Under the pieces are notes generated by a model. The model ran no database searches. It worked only from the letters and a program-made list of their open reading frames with translations, and was not told the DNA's origin. The translations under genes were made by a program, and so were the position numbers. A stretch of 64,000 nt of DNA from Oncomelania hupensis. Taxonomy: Eukaryota; Mollusca; Gastropoda; Littorinimorpha; Pomatiopsidae. The stretch lies in the NCBI GenBank assembly GCA_036898135.1, contig CM072515.1, positions 75,301,072-75,365,071 on the forward strand, read 5' to 3'. Below are positions 1 to 10,740 of this stretch, piece after piece. The number at the start of each line of letters is the position of its first letter. Position 1 is the first letter of the stretch.

Positions 1-178
1 GTTCTTCACGGCGACGCTGCTCTTCTACTTCTAGACGCTTCTGTTCTAGTTCTATTTCTTTTTCTAGACGCTTCTCTTCCAATTCTCTTTCTCGTATTCT
101 CTCCTGAGACTTGACGTACTCCGTCAGCTGCTTGCCTTTTAGATTCAGTTCAACCCCTTTCTGCCAGAAGTCAGCCAT
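1..178 (-). CDS. gag N-terminus of family X gypsy-type element (cut by window edge)
   Basis: The first 59 codons of a retrotransposon gag on the minus strand, starting at the ATG whose complement is 176-178 and running off the left edge. The protein begins MADFWQKGVELNLKGKQL and passes into a Glu/Arg-rich predicted coiled coil. The same start occurs at 62951 in the other X copy, where the capsid, zinc knuckle and protease follow, so the identity rests on that internal comparison. Gag forms the particle that packages element RNA. The frame is open as far as visible; the rest lies outside the window. Confidence 0.8.
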   Translation of the reverse strand, partial: MADFWQKGVELNLKGKQLTEYVKSQERIRERELEEKRLEKEIELEQKRLEVEEQRRREE

Positions 179-743
179 CTTGATGCTTCTGGAAAGTTCT
201 TTTCAAGAAAGTTCTTTTCTGGAAGGTTCTTCTTCTAGAAAGTTCTTGACTGTAGAGTTCTTTTTTTCTGGAAAGTTCTTGACTGTGCTGTACCTTTCTA
301 GACTGTTCTAGAACAGCACGCTTTCTGCAGTAGCGCTGATGCTTGTCACTAGTCGCCTTCGTTGACGCAGGCCCCGCTGTCCTCGTCGTATGCGACGCTG
401 CACCACGCTGGTGTTGATGTATACGCTCCTGTGCTGAAGTAGACTCGACGTCCGCACGTCGCTCTCTCTAATACTGGCGATGTAGCTCCGAGACTGTCCC
501 TCGACGTAGTCCCGCGGCAGCCACGTAGTCCCGCTCTGTTGTTCGCTCACGAAGCAACTCTTCGGCGACTACACGCCCTTGCAGTCAACCCGAACCTATC
601 GGTGATGTAGTCCCAGTATGTTGGCCCCTCTCGACGCAACTCGTTGGCGGCTACCCTCGATGACTGCCTCTCGTAACGTTGACTCGCTTGTTGTAGCAGT
701 TGAACTCTTGGCTATGGCGTGAATCGCGGCTTGACCCCCAAAA
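179..743 (-). promoter_or_regulatory. X-element leader with heat-shock-element-like array and primer-binding site
   Basis: Untranslated leader between LTR and gag. Just upstream of the gag ATG it holds five perfect TTCnnGAAnnTTC motifs (187-199, 202-214, 217-229, 233-245, 266-278) and a four-module version with one mismatch (296-313). This is the binding pattern known for heat shock factor. Next to the LTR end (complement of 744) lies a mutated primer site of the form TGGGGGTCAAGCCGCGAT. The other X copy has two perfect motifs in the same place, so the motif number varies. Function is inferred; the motifs could also be a simple 15-bp tandem repeat. Confidence 0.6.
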
Positions 744-1333
744 TGTTACACTCAGTTCGATGTTGGTGTTTTCTATCAGTATCTGATTCAGCCCCGATGC
801 TTGAATTCCTGATAGTTGTGTAACTCAGATTCGTTTATTCACGCAACCCGCTCAAACAGCATACAAGTCACAAAGTCGACGTATGAAGTTTTCCACTTTT
901 ATTCAGCACACACCAACAACTGCATACAATTCTCAACTCAACAACTTTCACAGCAACTCTCCAAATCACTATCAACAACTTTACTATCTCTCAACAGCAA
1001 CTCGGCACACGATTAAATAACCTCTCTCTCTTCCGGAAGAATTTCGAACAATGTAGAAATGACGCACTGCCACCAATCGAATAAAAGATCGTCATTACTG
1101 ACTTACGTCATACATTATTATTTCTCCTTCTGGAACGACCTCTTGCTTCGACATGTATCGGGAAATTTCTATAGAAAGTAAACACTCAGATCCAGAAACT
1201 TCTACAGTAATATCGACCAAAGCAAATTATCAACGTTATACAAAGCCTCTCCTAACAACAATGCAAACTCAAATCAAAGGTAAATAAACTCCATTATTGA
1301 ATACTTTGCAAAACGAAACGATTAGATCTTCGC
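744..1333 (-). repeat. LTR of family X (5' LTR, truncated)
   Basis: It matches the two solo X LTRs at 7396-8014 and 8574-9194. The 3' end is exact (TGTTACAC on the plus strand, GTGTAACA in element sense). The outer end is missing: similarity stops near 1333, just after the segment cgaaacgattagatct, and the terminal TGTTACGTTGAAACGCG is absent. With the leader and gag this is the 5' LTR of an element extending leftwards. The break is followed directly by a 21-base match to an RTE-like LINE. Confidence 0.85.
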
Positions 1334-3210
1334 TCAGTGTCAAACCAGATCGAACAGATTCGCAGTTTTCGGAAGAATTTTTTTGGGGATGGGTGGGTGG
1401 GGGGTTGCGGGTGAGGGAAAGTGTGGGGGTAGGGGAGGGGAGCAGAGGGGTGGTGGATGCATAAGAAACATTCCTATGCGTGTGAATCAAAATTCAATTA
1501 ATAAAACAGTAACCACAAACAACAACAAATCTACATAATCGTGTACGATCAACAATAACCTATCTATTTAGTAAATATTATTGATTACATTCTATTACAA
1601 AGAGCAGAGATTTATTGATTACATTCTATTACAAAGAGCAGAGTGTCTTGTCGAGATGGAGTCCATGCAAATTCGAGTTTACAATGACTTTCAATAAAAT
1701 TTAATTGTTCAGAGCGTGAGTCATTAAAACAAGCTTGAAAGACCTCCATTGTTTTGAAACACTTTGGCACCTCATGTGGTATTTATCCACAATATGCTAG
1801 TAAATAGGACAATAAAACCGGACAACTTTTTGCCTGTCAACTTCTCCGCCTATTGAAGAAGTTCTTTCCATAAATGAACATTGACCTTTTCTGCGAAGGA
1901 TAGGTTTTATCTACAGTCTTTAACGCCGTTGTACCTCACCACAATCTTTCTTTTTTTTTAATGTAAACGATTCTATTACGACTGGCAGTCAACTTTCATA
2001 AACCAGCCATACTAATAAAGTTTTATGTTACTGGAACATCTTGACACACTCCATACAGGGGACGGTATAGGAAATGACTAGTAGAAAATCGAACATCTTA
2101 GCACACACCATGGGTGATATATACGCAACTTACTCGTAAAAACACACAGCCCCAAACAGTGGTTCCTTCTTGAACAGATTGATAAGGAGTCCCACACGTG
2201 TGTGCGAGATTCATTTAGCCCCTGGAAAAGGGACAGTGGATTTGGGTGCAAGTCAACACCGGTACAGCCCTCGTGTCATTGGCAACAACGTCATATATCG
2301 CAGGTTGACATCACACTGGCAGGTAGCCTCGTATAAACAACAGCCACGTTAATTTCGGCTAGCTACAACGTTAGTTAGTTAGTTAGTTAGTTATATAGAT
2401 TAACGTCCCCGGACATATAAGCGTATAGGGGACGATACTACAACGTTGCTCAACCTTACTCAACCTCATGGCTAGAATTATCGTTTCTGTTGGTTCTATA
2501 GTCGTTGATGAGTCCTTGTTTCATTTATTTACAGTCATAATAAGACTAGTTTATAACAGAGCCAGTACACATAGGCCCTAAGACACAGAGGCCCGCAGTT
2601 CCAACCTTGTTATCTCCTAATAGTTGTAATAGTACTCCACTCATGTACATCATTCACAATAGATGTCAAGTCTGGAAACTTCAAAACGTTTAGTTTGTGC
2701 GCAAAATGAAACCTTGCATTTTAAGTAGGTAGTGCAGTTAGGCGGGGTAAGAGAAGGTAAGTTGGAGTGAAAGGGGGGAGAGCCCTCTCCTCCATTGCAT
2801 CCCCCACCTTCACCCAACCCCTTCCTTTCTCTAAAACTATATTTTGCCCAATGACGGCGATTCGCCACCATTGGAACCGACTCACAACAGTATGATGTAA
2901 AGAACGGCAATGTATGGCAACATTAATTTTGTCACAGGATCACATGGGACCACACAAACGGTCCCCTGGGCTAGCCTTCGCCAAAGACGGTTTAAAATGT
3001 TCACAATGATAATCACCAAGCTGGAGCGACCGCGGATCAAACGTGCGGTGAATGTCTGAGCCCGTCATTTGAGTTTGAGGCAATAGCATGCTAATAATAA
3101 TTACCATGATCAAATATGGTCATAAATAGTCGGCTCATAATGATAAACTATAAGCTTCACAGAGCTTGCACTTTGTTTCAATAATAACATTTGTTCATTT
3201 CATTTCTTTA
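1334..3210. other. No gene seen; degenerate intergenic sequence
   Basis: It holds a 21-base match to the RTE-like LINE (about 1333-1353), a G-rich tract (1381-1450), a 34-bp tandem duplication with two copies in about 1577-1643, a short GTTA run (2372-2392) and a motif around 2403-2437 (cgtccccggaca ... ataggggacg) that recurs inverted at 24926-24963. The reading frames here are short and show no recognisable domain. Confidence 0.6.
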
Positions 3211-3512
3211 ATCGTTCTTATATAGCGCTTTTCCTGCTCAAGAGCTGCTAAGGGCGCTGGCCGATACAGGATCTAAATCAAGACGCCCGAGCGCCCACCT
3301 GCAGCCTTTGGGCGCATAATCTGACGCCCAGACGATTGAGCACAATCCTGGGCGACCGGGGAAAGGGAGAAGGGACCTAGTGCGTGCTGGTTGTATTTGT
3401 AGCCGGCATTTACCCGCCTAGGACATGAGCGTCAGGATCTTTAAATCCGTGCTATGGAATGCGGGTGTGCACAGATCATACCTCGGTTTATGCTCTCATC
3501 CGAAGGAGTAAA
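3211..3512 (-). mobile_element. SINE family A, 5'-truncated
   Basis: In reverse complement this matches the body and 3' end of the SINE at 17610-18031, including the block cctcggttta...ctcatccgaaggagta, the segment gagcgtcaggatctttaaa, and the 3' tail around tatatagcgct. The tRNA-like head is missing, since the match ends at 3512. Such elements are copied by the reverse transcriptase of a partner LINE. This copy has lost its Pol III promoter. Confidence 0.8.
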
Positions 3513-4542
3513 TCAAATAAAGCTACGTACATTGTTGTAGAAATTTTGTTGATACACAATGGCATGCTCTACGTACCTCTCCAGACTTCGCTCTGTTTAC
3601 GTCTGCGTCTTCTTCTCTCGTCTTCTGTCCACTCGCCGTTCCTATCCCTAGACAGAAGGTATTGATTTCACTGAGGCTTGTTTTATTTTCAAGTAGTTAG
3701 TCACTGAGGCTTGCTACGTGGCGGTTAAATCCATATGCACCTGCAGACTAGTAAATTCAATTCTAAATTTTCATCGATCGATGTGCAGACGTCAACTGCT
3801 GTGGGTCACTGACAAACAAACGAATGTCAATTTCAAGTCGTCCCCTCGCCGAGCGTTGGCAAAATAAAATAAAACGTGCTACCTTTGAACAGATCTAGGT
3901 GAACCAAGAACAAATCTTTCCAATCAGTGTCGAAGACTTAAAAATAAACTGCTCTGTCCAAATACTAGGCCTACCAGATACCAAATCGAAACAGGTTCAA
4001 TGCAAAGGAAATCACTCCATAAATCTCCAAGGGACATCACTATGCTTGCCTAATTTTCTTGTACTTTCCAAATATACATAATAAAGACTCGAGGAGAAAG
4101 GGAAAACACGCACTGTCTGGGAGATAAATTGTGTGCAGAAGCGAAAAGCTAAAAGAAAAGGTCGGAGGTCCCGAACAAAAAGACGGTCTGCGTTCTCAGC
4201 TTTGACGGAACAATTCCTAAGCAAATTGGGTGACCGCGAAACCACTTGTCAACATTATTCTCTCCCTTGAAGAACAACGTCATGACGTAATCGATTTTTC
4301 GCGTCCTCCGAATACAAAAAGTGGAAAACGCTATACGGTAATCAGCTCAATCAAACTTTTTGCTGTTGATTAAAGTCATCAGGATAAATATGTACAATGC
4401 ACAAAAATATGTATTACAGTCACACACACACAGGCGCGCGCGCACACCCACCTACCCACCCACTACCAACCCCCCAAACCCCAAACACAAACACACACAA
4501 ACACGCACCTCTTTCAACAGAACAGACCAAAATCAGTCACTG
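3513..4542. other. No gene seen
   Basis: Low-complexity and unique sequence with a CA/CCA-rich tract at about 4421-4510. The short open frames show no domain. Confidence 0.55.
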
Positions 4543-4755
4543 TCCTATCCTATCCTATCTTATCCTATCCCGTAACTCGAAAATCGTTGGGGCACCACAG
4601 ATGATCGTTTAACCAGCGTACTCCATCTTTATCTGTCCTGAGCAGCCCTCGTTGCTTCACTCAATGTCAAGCCAGTCCATTCTCGAATGTTGTCTTCCCA
4701 CCTTTTTTTCTGTCTCACTCGTCTTCTGCCTCCTTGCACCGTGCCTTGAAGGATG
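4543..4755 (-). mobile_element. 3' fragment of RTE-like LINE with GGATA-repeat tail
   Basis: In the minus sense it encodes the end of the LINE protein (motifs RWEDNIREWTGLTLSEA) and then the 3' end and a short GGATA-type pentanucleotide tail, read as tcctatcctatcc on the plus strand. It aligns with 19796-20010, a longer copy of the same family. The 5' truncation near 4755 is typical of LINE insertions. Confidence 0.85.
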
Positions 4756-5047
4756 GTTGTTTTGTTTTTTAAATCAGTCACAATGACGCAAATGTGTCGC
4801 AACCACGGTGCAACCAAGTTGTTACCACAAAACGAGAGGAGAGAGGGGGGAAAGGGACAAGAAAAAATGCAACGTGTGTTTGATCGTGCGAGGGCGCCTA
4901 GCCACACAGAACAAACGTTCTTCTCCCATCTCATACTGTTTAGTGCATACTTTTGATTTGACAGGACGGTCTGAAGAATACAGCAAGTCTTTTGAAGCAT
5001 TAGAAGTAATCATACTCCTATTGCAGCAGAGAAATTGTTCTACCAAA

Positions 5048-5325
5048 GTAGATAGGCCTAATCAGCAGAGACAGTACCAACATCAAAACATCAATACATC
5101 AAGATGAAAGCTGTAGTTATTCGTTAATACATCTAGATTTTTTTTTTTTTTAAGAGTTATGTTAACAAAGTAATCGAATCGTACTCTCAATGTCGCTGAA
5201 AAAATGTTTTATTTTACATAGGCATGATCAGCTGAGACAGGACCAAGATGAAGGCATCAATATATGAAGATACAAATTGTAGTTACTCGTCAATATAACA
5301 AGATTTTTTTGACGAGTTGTCTGGG
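5048..5325. repeat. Diverged direct duplication (about 168-bp period)
   Basis: Two similar blocks, about 5048-5165 and 5217-5325, share the order ataggc.t.atcagc.gagacag, then catcaata, then tgtagtta.tcgt, then caagattttttt. They differ at many positions, so the duplication is not recent. No function is visible. Confidence 0.6.
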
Positions 5326-5461
5326 TTTTCTACCCTCTAGGATTGCAGAGCTCGAAGAGATAATTATTTTGAGTTTAGCTACAATACCTGAACTAATTCT
5401 TGGTGAAAATGTCAATACCAAGCAAAGGAAGTATGACGATAGAAGAATTAAAGTTGTTATA

Positions 5462-5622
5462 GGCGACAAGGATAGCTCAGTGGTCAGAGCGTACGACTTG
5501 TGTGAGTGCGTCTTGGGCGACGTGGGTTCGAATCCTGACTTCAGCAAACTATTGTGTGATTGCTGGATATTACGGGCCAGCGCCTTGAAAAGCTCTCTGA
5601 TCTTGTAAGTGCGCTATATAAT
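5462..5622 (+). mobile_element. SINE family B with intact Pol III box motifs
   Basis: Short tRNA-derived retroposon. An A box (TAGCTCAGTGG, near 5473) and a perfect B box (GGTTCGAATCC, near 5525) sit in a tRNA-like head, followed by a short body and the tail gtaagtgcgctatata, which runs into TA repeats. A near-identical copy is at 41820-41985. These are internal Pol III promoter elements as in tRNA genes, but the unrelated 3' body and second copy make it a SINE rather than a tRNA gene. Confidence 0.85.
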
Positions 5623-5872
5623 ATATATATTATGAATATATAATATATATATATATATAATGAATGTTCGTTTTTAGTTTTTGAGCGGCAAAGGCAACAG
5701 CAAAAAGCTTGTATGTTATTTCAGAAATGGAAACATTTTCCAAGACTTGCAATGACTCTGACATCGACATAGTCTGAATTTCTGTGCATCGCTGGTAAAA
5801 ATTTGTTTTTTAATTATTCGTACAATGGGCACATAAACCGAAAATGTACTTCTGACTCTTCGTTGTCATAAA

Positions 5873-5874
<2 letters not shown>

Positions 5875-5957
<83 letters not shown>

Positions 5958-6033
5958 TATAGACAGACAGACAGAGACAGACAGACGGAGAGACAGACAG
6001 AGAGACAGAGGCAGAGACAGAGAGAGAGACAGA
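5875..6033. repeat. (GA)n then (GACA)n microsatellite
   Basis: An uninterrupted AG run of about 55 bp passes into imperfect GACA/GAGA repeats. Confidence 0.95.
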
Positions 6034-6271
6034 GTTCTGTTTCAACTTTGCATGTCTTGAACTTGCGACCATATTAACCATAAAATCCCAAACCTGATGG
6101 TGATCATTAGACAGCTATGTCAGTGTATATCTTCACACTGCTGGACACTCAGACAGAGACACTCACGGGAGTTCCACCGCACTTGGAATGCCATTACAGT
6201 TGCGAAATTAACGATATTAATATTCATGAGACGCAATTCAAATCAAATTAAATATAAGAATACTTACGTGG

Positions 6272-6335
6272 AGAAGAAGAAGAAGAAGAAGAAGAAGAAG
6301 AAGAAGAAGAAGAAGAAGAAGAAGAAGAAGAAGAA
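6272..6335. repeat. (GAA)n microsatellite
   Basis: About 21 GAA units. The lysine-rich frame across it is a repeat artefact. Confidence 0.95.
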
Positions 6336-7390
6336 ATGTTGCCGCTTCAATCAAAATGTAGGATTATATTTATAATGTATGGGAACTGTCCGTGACAACA
6401 TCCTTCATGTCTCACCAACGCCCCGACATGCTGAGGAATTGGATAGAAATGTTATAAAAATTTTGTTTCATACTGAAAATCTGACTTGTTAGTTATTCAA
6501 TTAGTTTATAAGGCTGCCATGTCAATTAGCACAAAACTAGAGAGAGAGGCTAATTAGTGAATCATCAATGGTGGGTTGAAATAGCTAATGAGTGAATCAG
6601 CAGGGTGTGTTCAAATTGCTTTCTTGCTTCAAGCGCATGTCGATCATCCAGACAGGTATTAAAACCATCAACTCGGCTCTTCCTTTTACATTCCCTCTCA
6701 CATAACACACAGCAACCTACTGTAATGGTTTGAGTAGGGTTCCCGTTCTGCAGAATAAGGGAGCAAACTTCTTTTTTTTTCAAGTCGGCTTGTTGTGAGT
6801 AGTTACTTCTCTTGATCTGGACCCTTTACGGTTGGCAGCCATGCCTTTGTGTTCAAAAAGCTAATAAATATACAGTCAATATTCATCCTTTTGATTTTAA
6901 TTCTGATGCTCTTGTAACGGTGCAAGTGAACAAGCACACAGCTGAACAATCAAGCTACGCAAACACAACACCTACCACGTAGTCCAAGTCCGAACCCAAG
7001 TCAAGGAATGTTATCCCAAAAAAATCAAACCCTTAGGAGGCAAGTGGAGCCCAAGAAAGTCAGATCAAAGCGCAATGAGCATGAACTGTTGTTGTGGAAA
7101 CCTGCGTTGTACAAAACTATCATCGTCATGGAATTATAAAATACTAACAATGGAAATAAAACCAAAAAATGGCGATGTTCGTCTGGGGGCAACCGATGAC
7201 CCAAGTTCGAGTCCCACGGTGGGCAAGATGAAAATGTCTAGCTATTTTTCCAGTATGATTGCTCTGGTGATTCAGTGTTGATCTAGGTTCTTCGGACTGT
7301 ATTAATTAGACCTGGAAAACAAAAAAATAAAAATACAACACTTTTTTACGGGACTCAGTAAATGGTCATATAATCGGTATAAGAATGGTG
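6336..7390. other. No gene seen
   Basis: Unique AT-rich sequence. A B-box-like agttcgagtccca (about 7203) sits in a degraded tRNA-like context with no convincing A box, and may be an old SINE remnant. Confidence 0.5.
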
Positions 7391-7395
7391 TAGAC

Positions 7396-8014
7396 TGTTA
7401 CGTTGAAACGCGAATGGTAGTATGTCTGAAACGCGCACGATAGATCTAAACGTTTCGTTTTGCAAAGTATTCAATAATGGAGTTTATTTACCTTTGATTT
7501 GAGTTTGCATTGTTGTTAGGAGAGGTTTTGCATAACGTTGATAATTTTCGTTAGTCGATATTATTGGAGAATTCTCTAGAGTTGCGTGTTTACTGTCGAT
7601 AGAAATTTCCCGATAAATGTTGAAGTTCTTGGAATGTGTGGAAAGATGTATGACGTAAGTCAGTGATGACGAACTTTATTTTGATTGGTGGTAGTGCGTC
7701 ATCTACCGTGTTCGAAATTGTTCTGGAGTATCAAGAGACTATTTAAGCGCTGCACTGTTTCAAAATAGTGTTGAATGTGTTGTTGTTGATAGTGAGTTGG
7801 AAAGTAAAATTTGAGAGTGGAAAAGCGATTGAGCGATTGTATGCAGTTGTTGATGTGTGCTGAATAAAATTGGAAAACTTCATACGAAGACTTTGACTTG
7901 TTGCTGAGTGAGCAGGCTGCGTGGATAAACGAATCTGAGCTACACTCATCAGTACTTCAGCATTGGGGCTGAATCAACTACTGATAAAACACCAACATCG
8001 ATTCGAGTGTAACA
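7396..8014 (+). mobile_element. Solo LTR of family X, TSD TAGAC
   Basis: A 619-bp LTR starting TGTTACGTTGAAACG and ending GAGTGTAACA, with inverted termini TGTTAC/GTAACA. It is flanked by the 5-bp direct repeat TAGAC (7391-7395 and 8015-8019), as expected for an LTR-element integrase. No primer site or gag follows, so the internal region was probably lost by LTR-LTR recombination. A TATA-like stretch (ctatttaag, about 7739) could be the LTR promoter. Confidence 0.93.
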
Positions 8015-8083
8015 TAGACCTACTATTTGTATTGAGTGACCAAAAACCATGCAAGCCACACTGAGAAGCCGAAATAGGCGTGT

Positions 8084-8084
8084 C

Positions 8085-8143
<59 letters not shown>
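8084..8143. repeat. (AAT)n microsatellite
   Basis: About 19 AAT/ATA units lie between two inverted X solo LTRs. The poly-isoleucine frame on the minus strand is an artefact. Confidence 0.95.
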
Positions 8144-8145
<2 letters not shown>

Positions 8146-8334
8146 GATGCTATTCGCGCCTTATTCATAAATTAGATGCAAAGCGCGGCGATCATTAACC
8201 ATTCCTATTTGTAATCCGGTTCTTTTATTTTTTATTTTATTTTTTTTTATATTTTAACAACTTTATTATGACCGAGGTGAAATTCGGGCACTTTCATTTT
8301 TCGAAAGTGCAGCAGCCCCAAGTGAAGCGCTTTA

Positions 8335-9217
8335 CCCAAGGTACATGCTGAGTGTGTTCTTGTCACCGGCACTCACCCGTCTAGTACATGAGCGTCAGGA
8401 TCTTTAAAGTCCGTTATGATGACATGCATGCGACACAGACTAGACCTCGGTTTATACTCTCATCCGAAGGAGTAGGAAACGGGAGTAAAGTGTCTTTCCC
8501 AAGGACACAACATAATGCTCCGGCCTGGGCTCGAACTCGGGACCTTCAGATCCGCAAGCCAACGCTCTAACCATGTTACACTCGGTTTGATGATGGTGTT
8601 TTCTTTATCAGTATCTGATTCAGCCCCAATGCTGAATTCCTGATAAGGTGTAACTCAGATTCGTATATCCACGCAGCCTGCTCACTCAGCATACAAGTCA
8701 CAAAGTCGACGTATGAAGTTTTCCACTTTTATTCAGCACACATCAACAACTGCATACAATTCTCAACTCAACTCAACAACAACTTTCCAACTATCAACAA
8801 CTACTCTCTCTTTTTTGAAACAGCGCGGCACTTAAATAGTCTCTTGATACTCCCGAATAACCTGGATCAATCTCGTATGACGCAATTTAACCAATCGCTT
8901 CTAACTTCGTCATCACTGTCTTACGTCATACATACATTATTTCCCGTCCCAGAATGTTCGCAAATATCTACGTCCATCAAGAAACTTCGATCGATAGTAA
9001 ACAAGCAGATCTAGAGGATTCTCCAACAATATCGACTAACGAAAATTATCAACGTTATACAAAGCCTCTCCTAACAACAATGCAAACTCAAATCAAAGTT
9101 AAATAAACTCCATGATTGAATACTTTGCAAAACGAAACGATTAGATCTATCGTACAAGCTTCAGCCATACTATCCTTCGCGTTTCAACGTAACAAACCAC
9201 TCGGCCACCGCGACCTG
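8335..9217 (-). mobile_element. SINE family A interrupted by an X solo LTR
   Basis: Two pieces (8335-8573 and 9195-9217) form one minus-strand SINE. The body and B box (complement of ctcgaactcggg) are left of the LTR. The rest of the tRNA head, including the A-box side (ccactcggccaccgcg), is right of it. The duplicated AACCA at the junctions shows the LTR element inserted into the head. The 3' tail beyond 8335 differs from the 17610 copy, so this may be a different subfamily or a rearranged end. Confidence 0.85.
8574..9194 (-). mobile_element. Solo LTR of family X inside a SINE, TSD AACCA
   Basis: A 621-bp minus-strand LTR with the same termini as the copy at 7396-8014 (tgttacac at 8574, cgtaaca ending at 9194). 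It is flanked by AACCA (8569-8573 and 9195-9199). Sequence is very close to the other X LTRs. The target lies in the tRNA-like head of a SINE, so this insertion is younger than the SINE. Confidence 0.95.
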
Positions 9218-9224
9218 TTTCAAT

Positions 9225-10740
9225 TCCGCCATCGGGCGGCTACTACTGAAGAAATCATACCTCGACCCAGAAGACTTGAAAAACTACCGCCTTGTCTCTA
9301 ATCTTCCTTTCCTATCCAAACTTCTTGAGAGGGTTGTCCTGAAACAGCTCAACCATCATCTGTCTTTTAACAACTTGTTCTTCCCGTTCCAGTCTGCCTG
9401 TCGTCCTGACCACTCCACTGAATCAGCTCTTCTTCACATCGTGAACGACCTCCTCCTTGCTACTGACTCTGGTAACATCTTTGTTGACCCTTCTCGATCT
9501 CTCAGCCGCTTTTGACACTATCGATCACTCCATCCTCCTTCAACGCCTAGAGAACTCTTTTGGAATAAAAGCAGTGTCCTTAGCTTTTTCCGCTCTTACC
9601 TAACTGATAGCTTCCAATTTGTCTGCATCAACAATCACCTCTCTGAACCGTCACCTCTTGTCTTCGGTGTTCCTCATGGGTCAGTTCTAGGTCCTGTACT
9701 TTTCACCCTTTATATATATCCTCTGTCTCACGTCATCCAAAACCATGACATTTTCCACCATTTCTACGCTGACGATACACAGACGAAAAACAGTGACACT
9801 CCTCAAACCCCCTCTCCGTCCCCCCTCGATCTATTCTGACAAAATCTTCTGACTGCTTTGAAGACATTCCTAAATGGATGACAGTCAACAAGCTCCAACT
9901 CAATACTAACAAAACTGAAGTTATGCTCACAGATACCAGACACAACCTGCCTTCTTCCTCTATAGACACTGTCACTCTTGGCCAAACCACTCTTCCTATG
10001 TCATCTTCTGTCATAAACCTTCGTGTCGTTCTTGACAACAACCTCTCCATGTCAGAATTCATCCGCAAAATCTGTCAAACATGCAACTTTCAGCTCCGTA
10101 GAATAGGCTTTGTCCGCAACCATCTGACCACTGATGCTACTGTCAAACTCATTTCCTCACTTGTTCTGTCACGATTAGACTACTGTAACTCACTCCTGGC
10201 TGGAGTTAGAATAGAATTATTTACAAAATCTCTATTTTATTTGGTTTCAAATGCGTCTATGGCTTAGCTCCTTCCTACCTCACCCAGAACATTCAATTCT
10301 AGAAGCCCTCTCGAAATCTTCGTTCTTCTTCTGACACCCTTCTGCTTCACATACCCCAGCTACAAACTCTCCTCTGCTAGCTGTCGATCTTTCTCAGTGC
10401 TTGGTCCTTCGACTTGGAACTCCTTGGAACTCTCTTCCTCTCTTTCTTCGCAGCTCTCCAAACATAGTTACTTTCAAATCCAACTTTAAACCTCATCTCT
10501 TCATTAAATCTTTCTGATCTTGTATCCAATCATCATCGTCGTCATTTCTCTTTTTTTTTATTCAGACCACCGCCACAACCCACCTCATCACCCCTTCGTC
10601 GCTCTCCCCTCCTCCCTCGTTCCCTCGTCTCTTATATTTCACTTGTGCATTTTGTGTGTGTCCACTTTGACTGTACATTTTGTCCTTCTGTAATTCGTTA
10701 GCAAGTGTTTTGCCTGATTTTATTTTGTATGAAGTTCAGC
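9225..10740 (+). pseudogene. CR1/L2-like LINE reverse transcriptase, 5'-truncated and broken
   Basis: Remnant of a LINE polymerase that would copy its RNA at a nicked target. Readable parts in order are KNYRLVSNLPFLSKLLERVV (near 9276), a LLDLSAAFDTIDHS block (about 9490-9530), VPHGSVLGPVLF (about 9670), FYADDTQ (about 9760; the RT catalytic Asp pair) and a C-terminal part from 9878. Frame shifts separate these blocks at about 9510, 9560 and 9800, and no single frame spans the domain. The endonuclease is absent. From about 10510 there is a pyrimidine-rich 3' UTR-like stretch up to the next LINE. The motif style is CR1/L2; the exact clade is uncertain. Confidence 0.8.

Noticed and set aside
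308..550. 80-codon minus-strand frame in the X leader, also open at 63019-63261 in the other copy, like a small upstream gene
   Set aside because: It begins at a GTG rather than ATG, and most of the differences between the two copies change amino acids. The region is simply alike as leader DNA.
5462..5540. Functional tRNA gene
   Set aside because: A and B boxes are perfect, but the sequence continues into a shared SINE body and occurs twice with the same tail, so it is a SINE head.
7165..7240. tRNA gene or SINE head
   Set aside because: Only a B-box-like motif is present. There is no A box, no acceptor pairing and no second copy.
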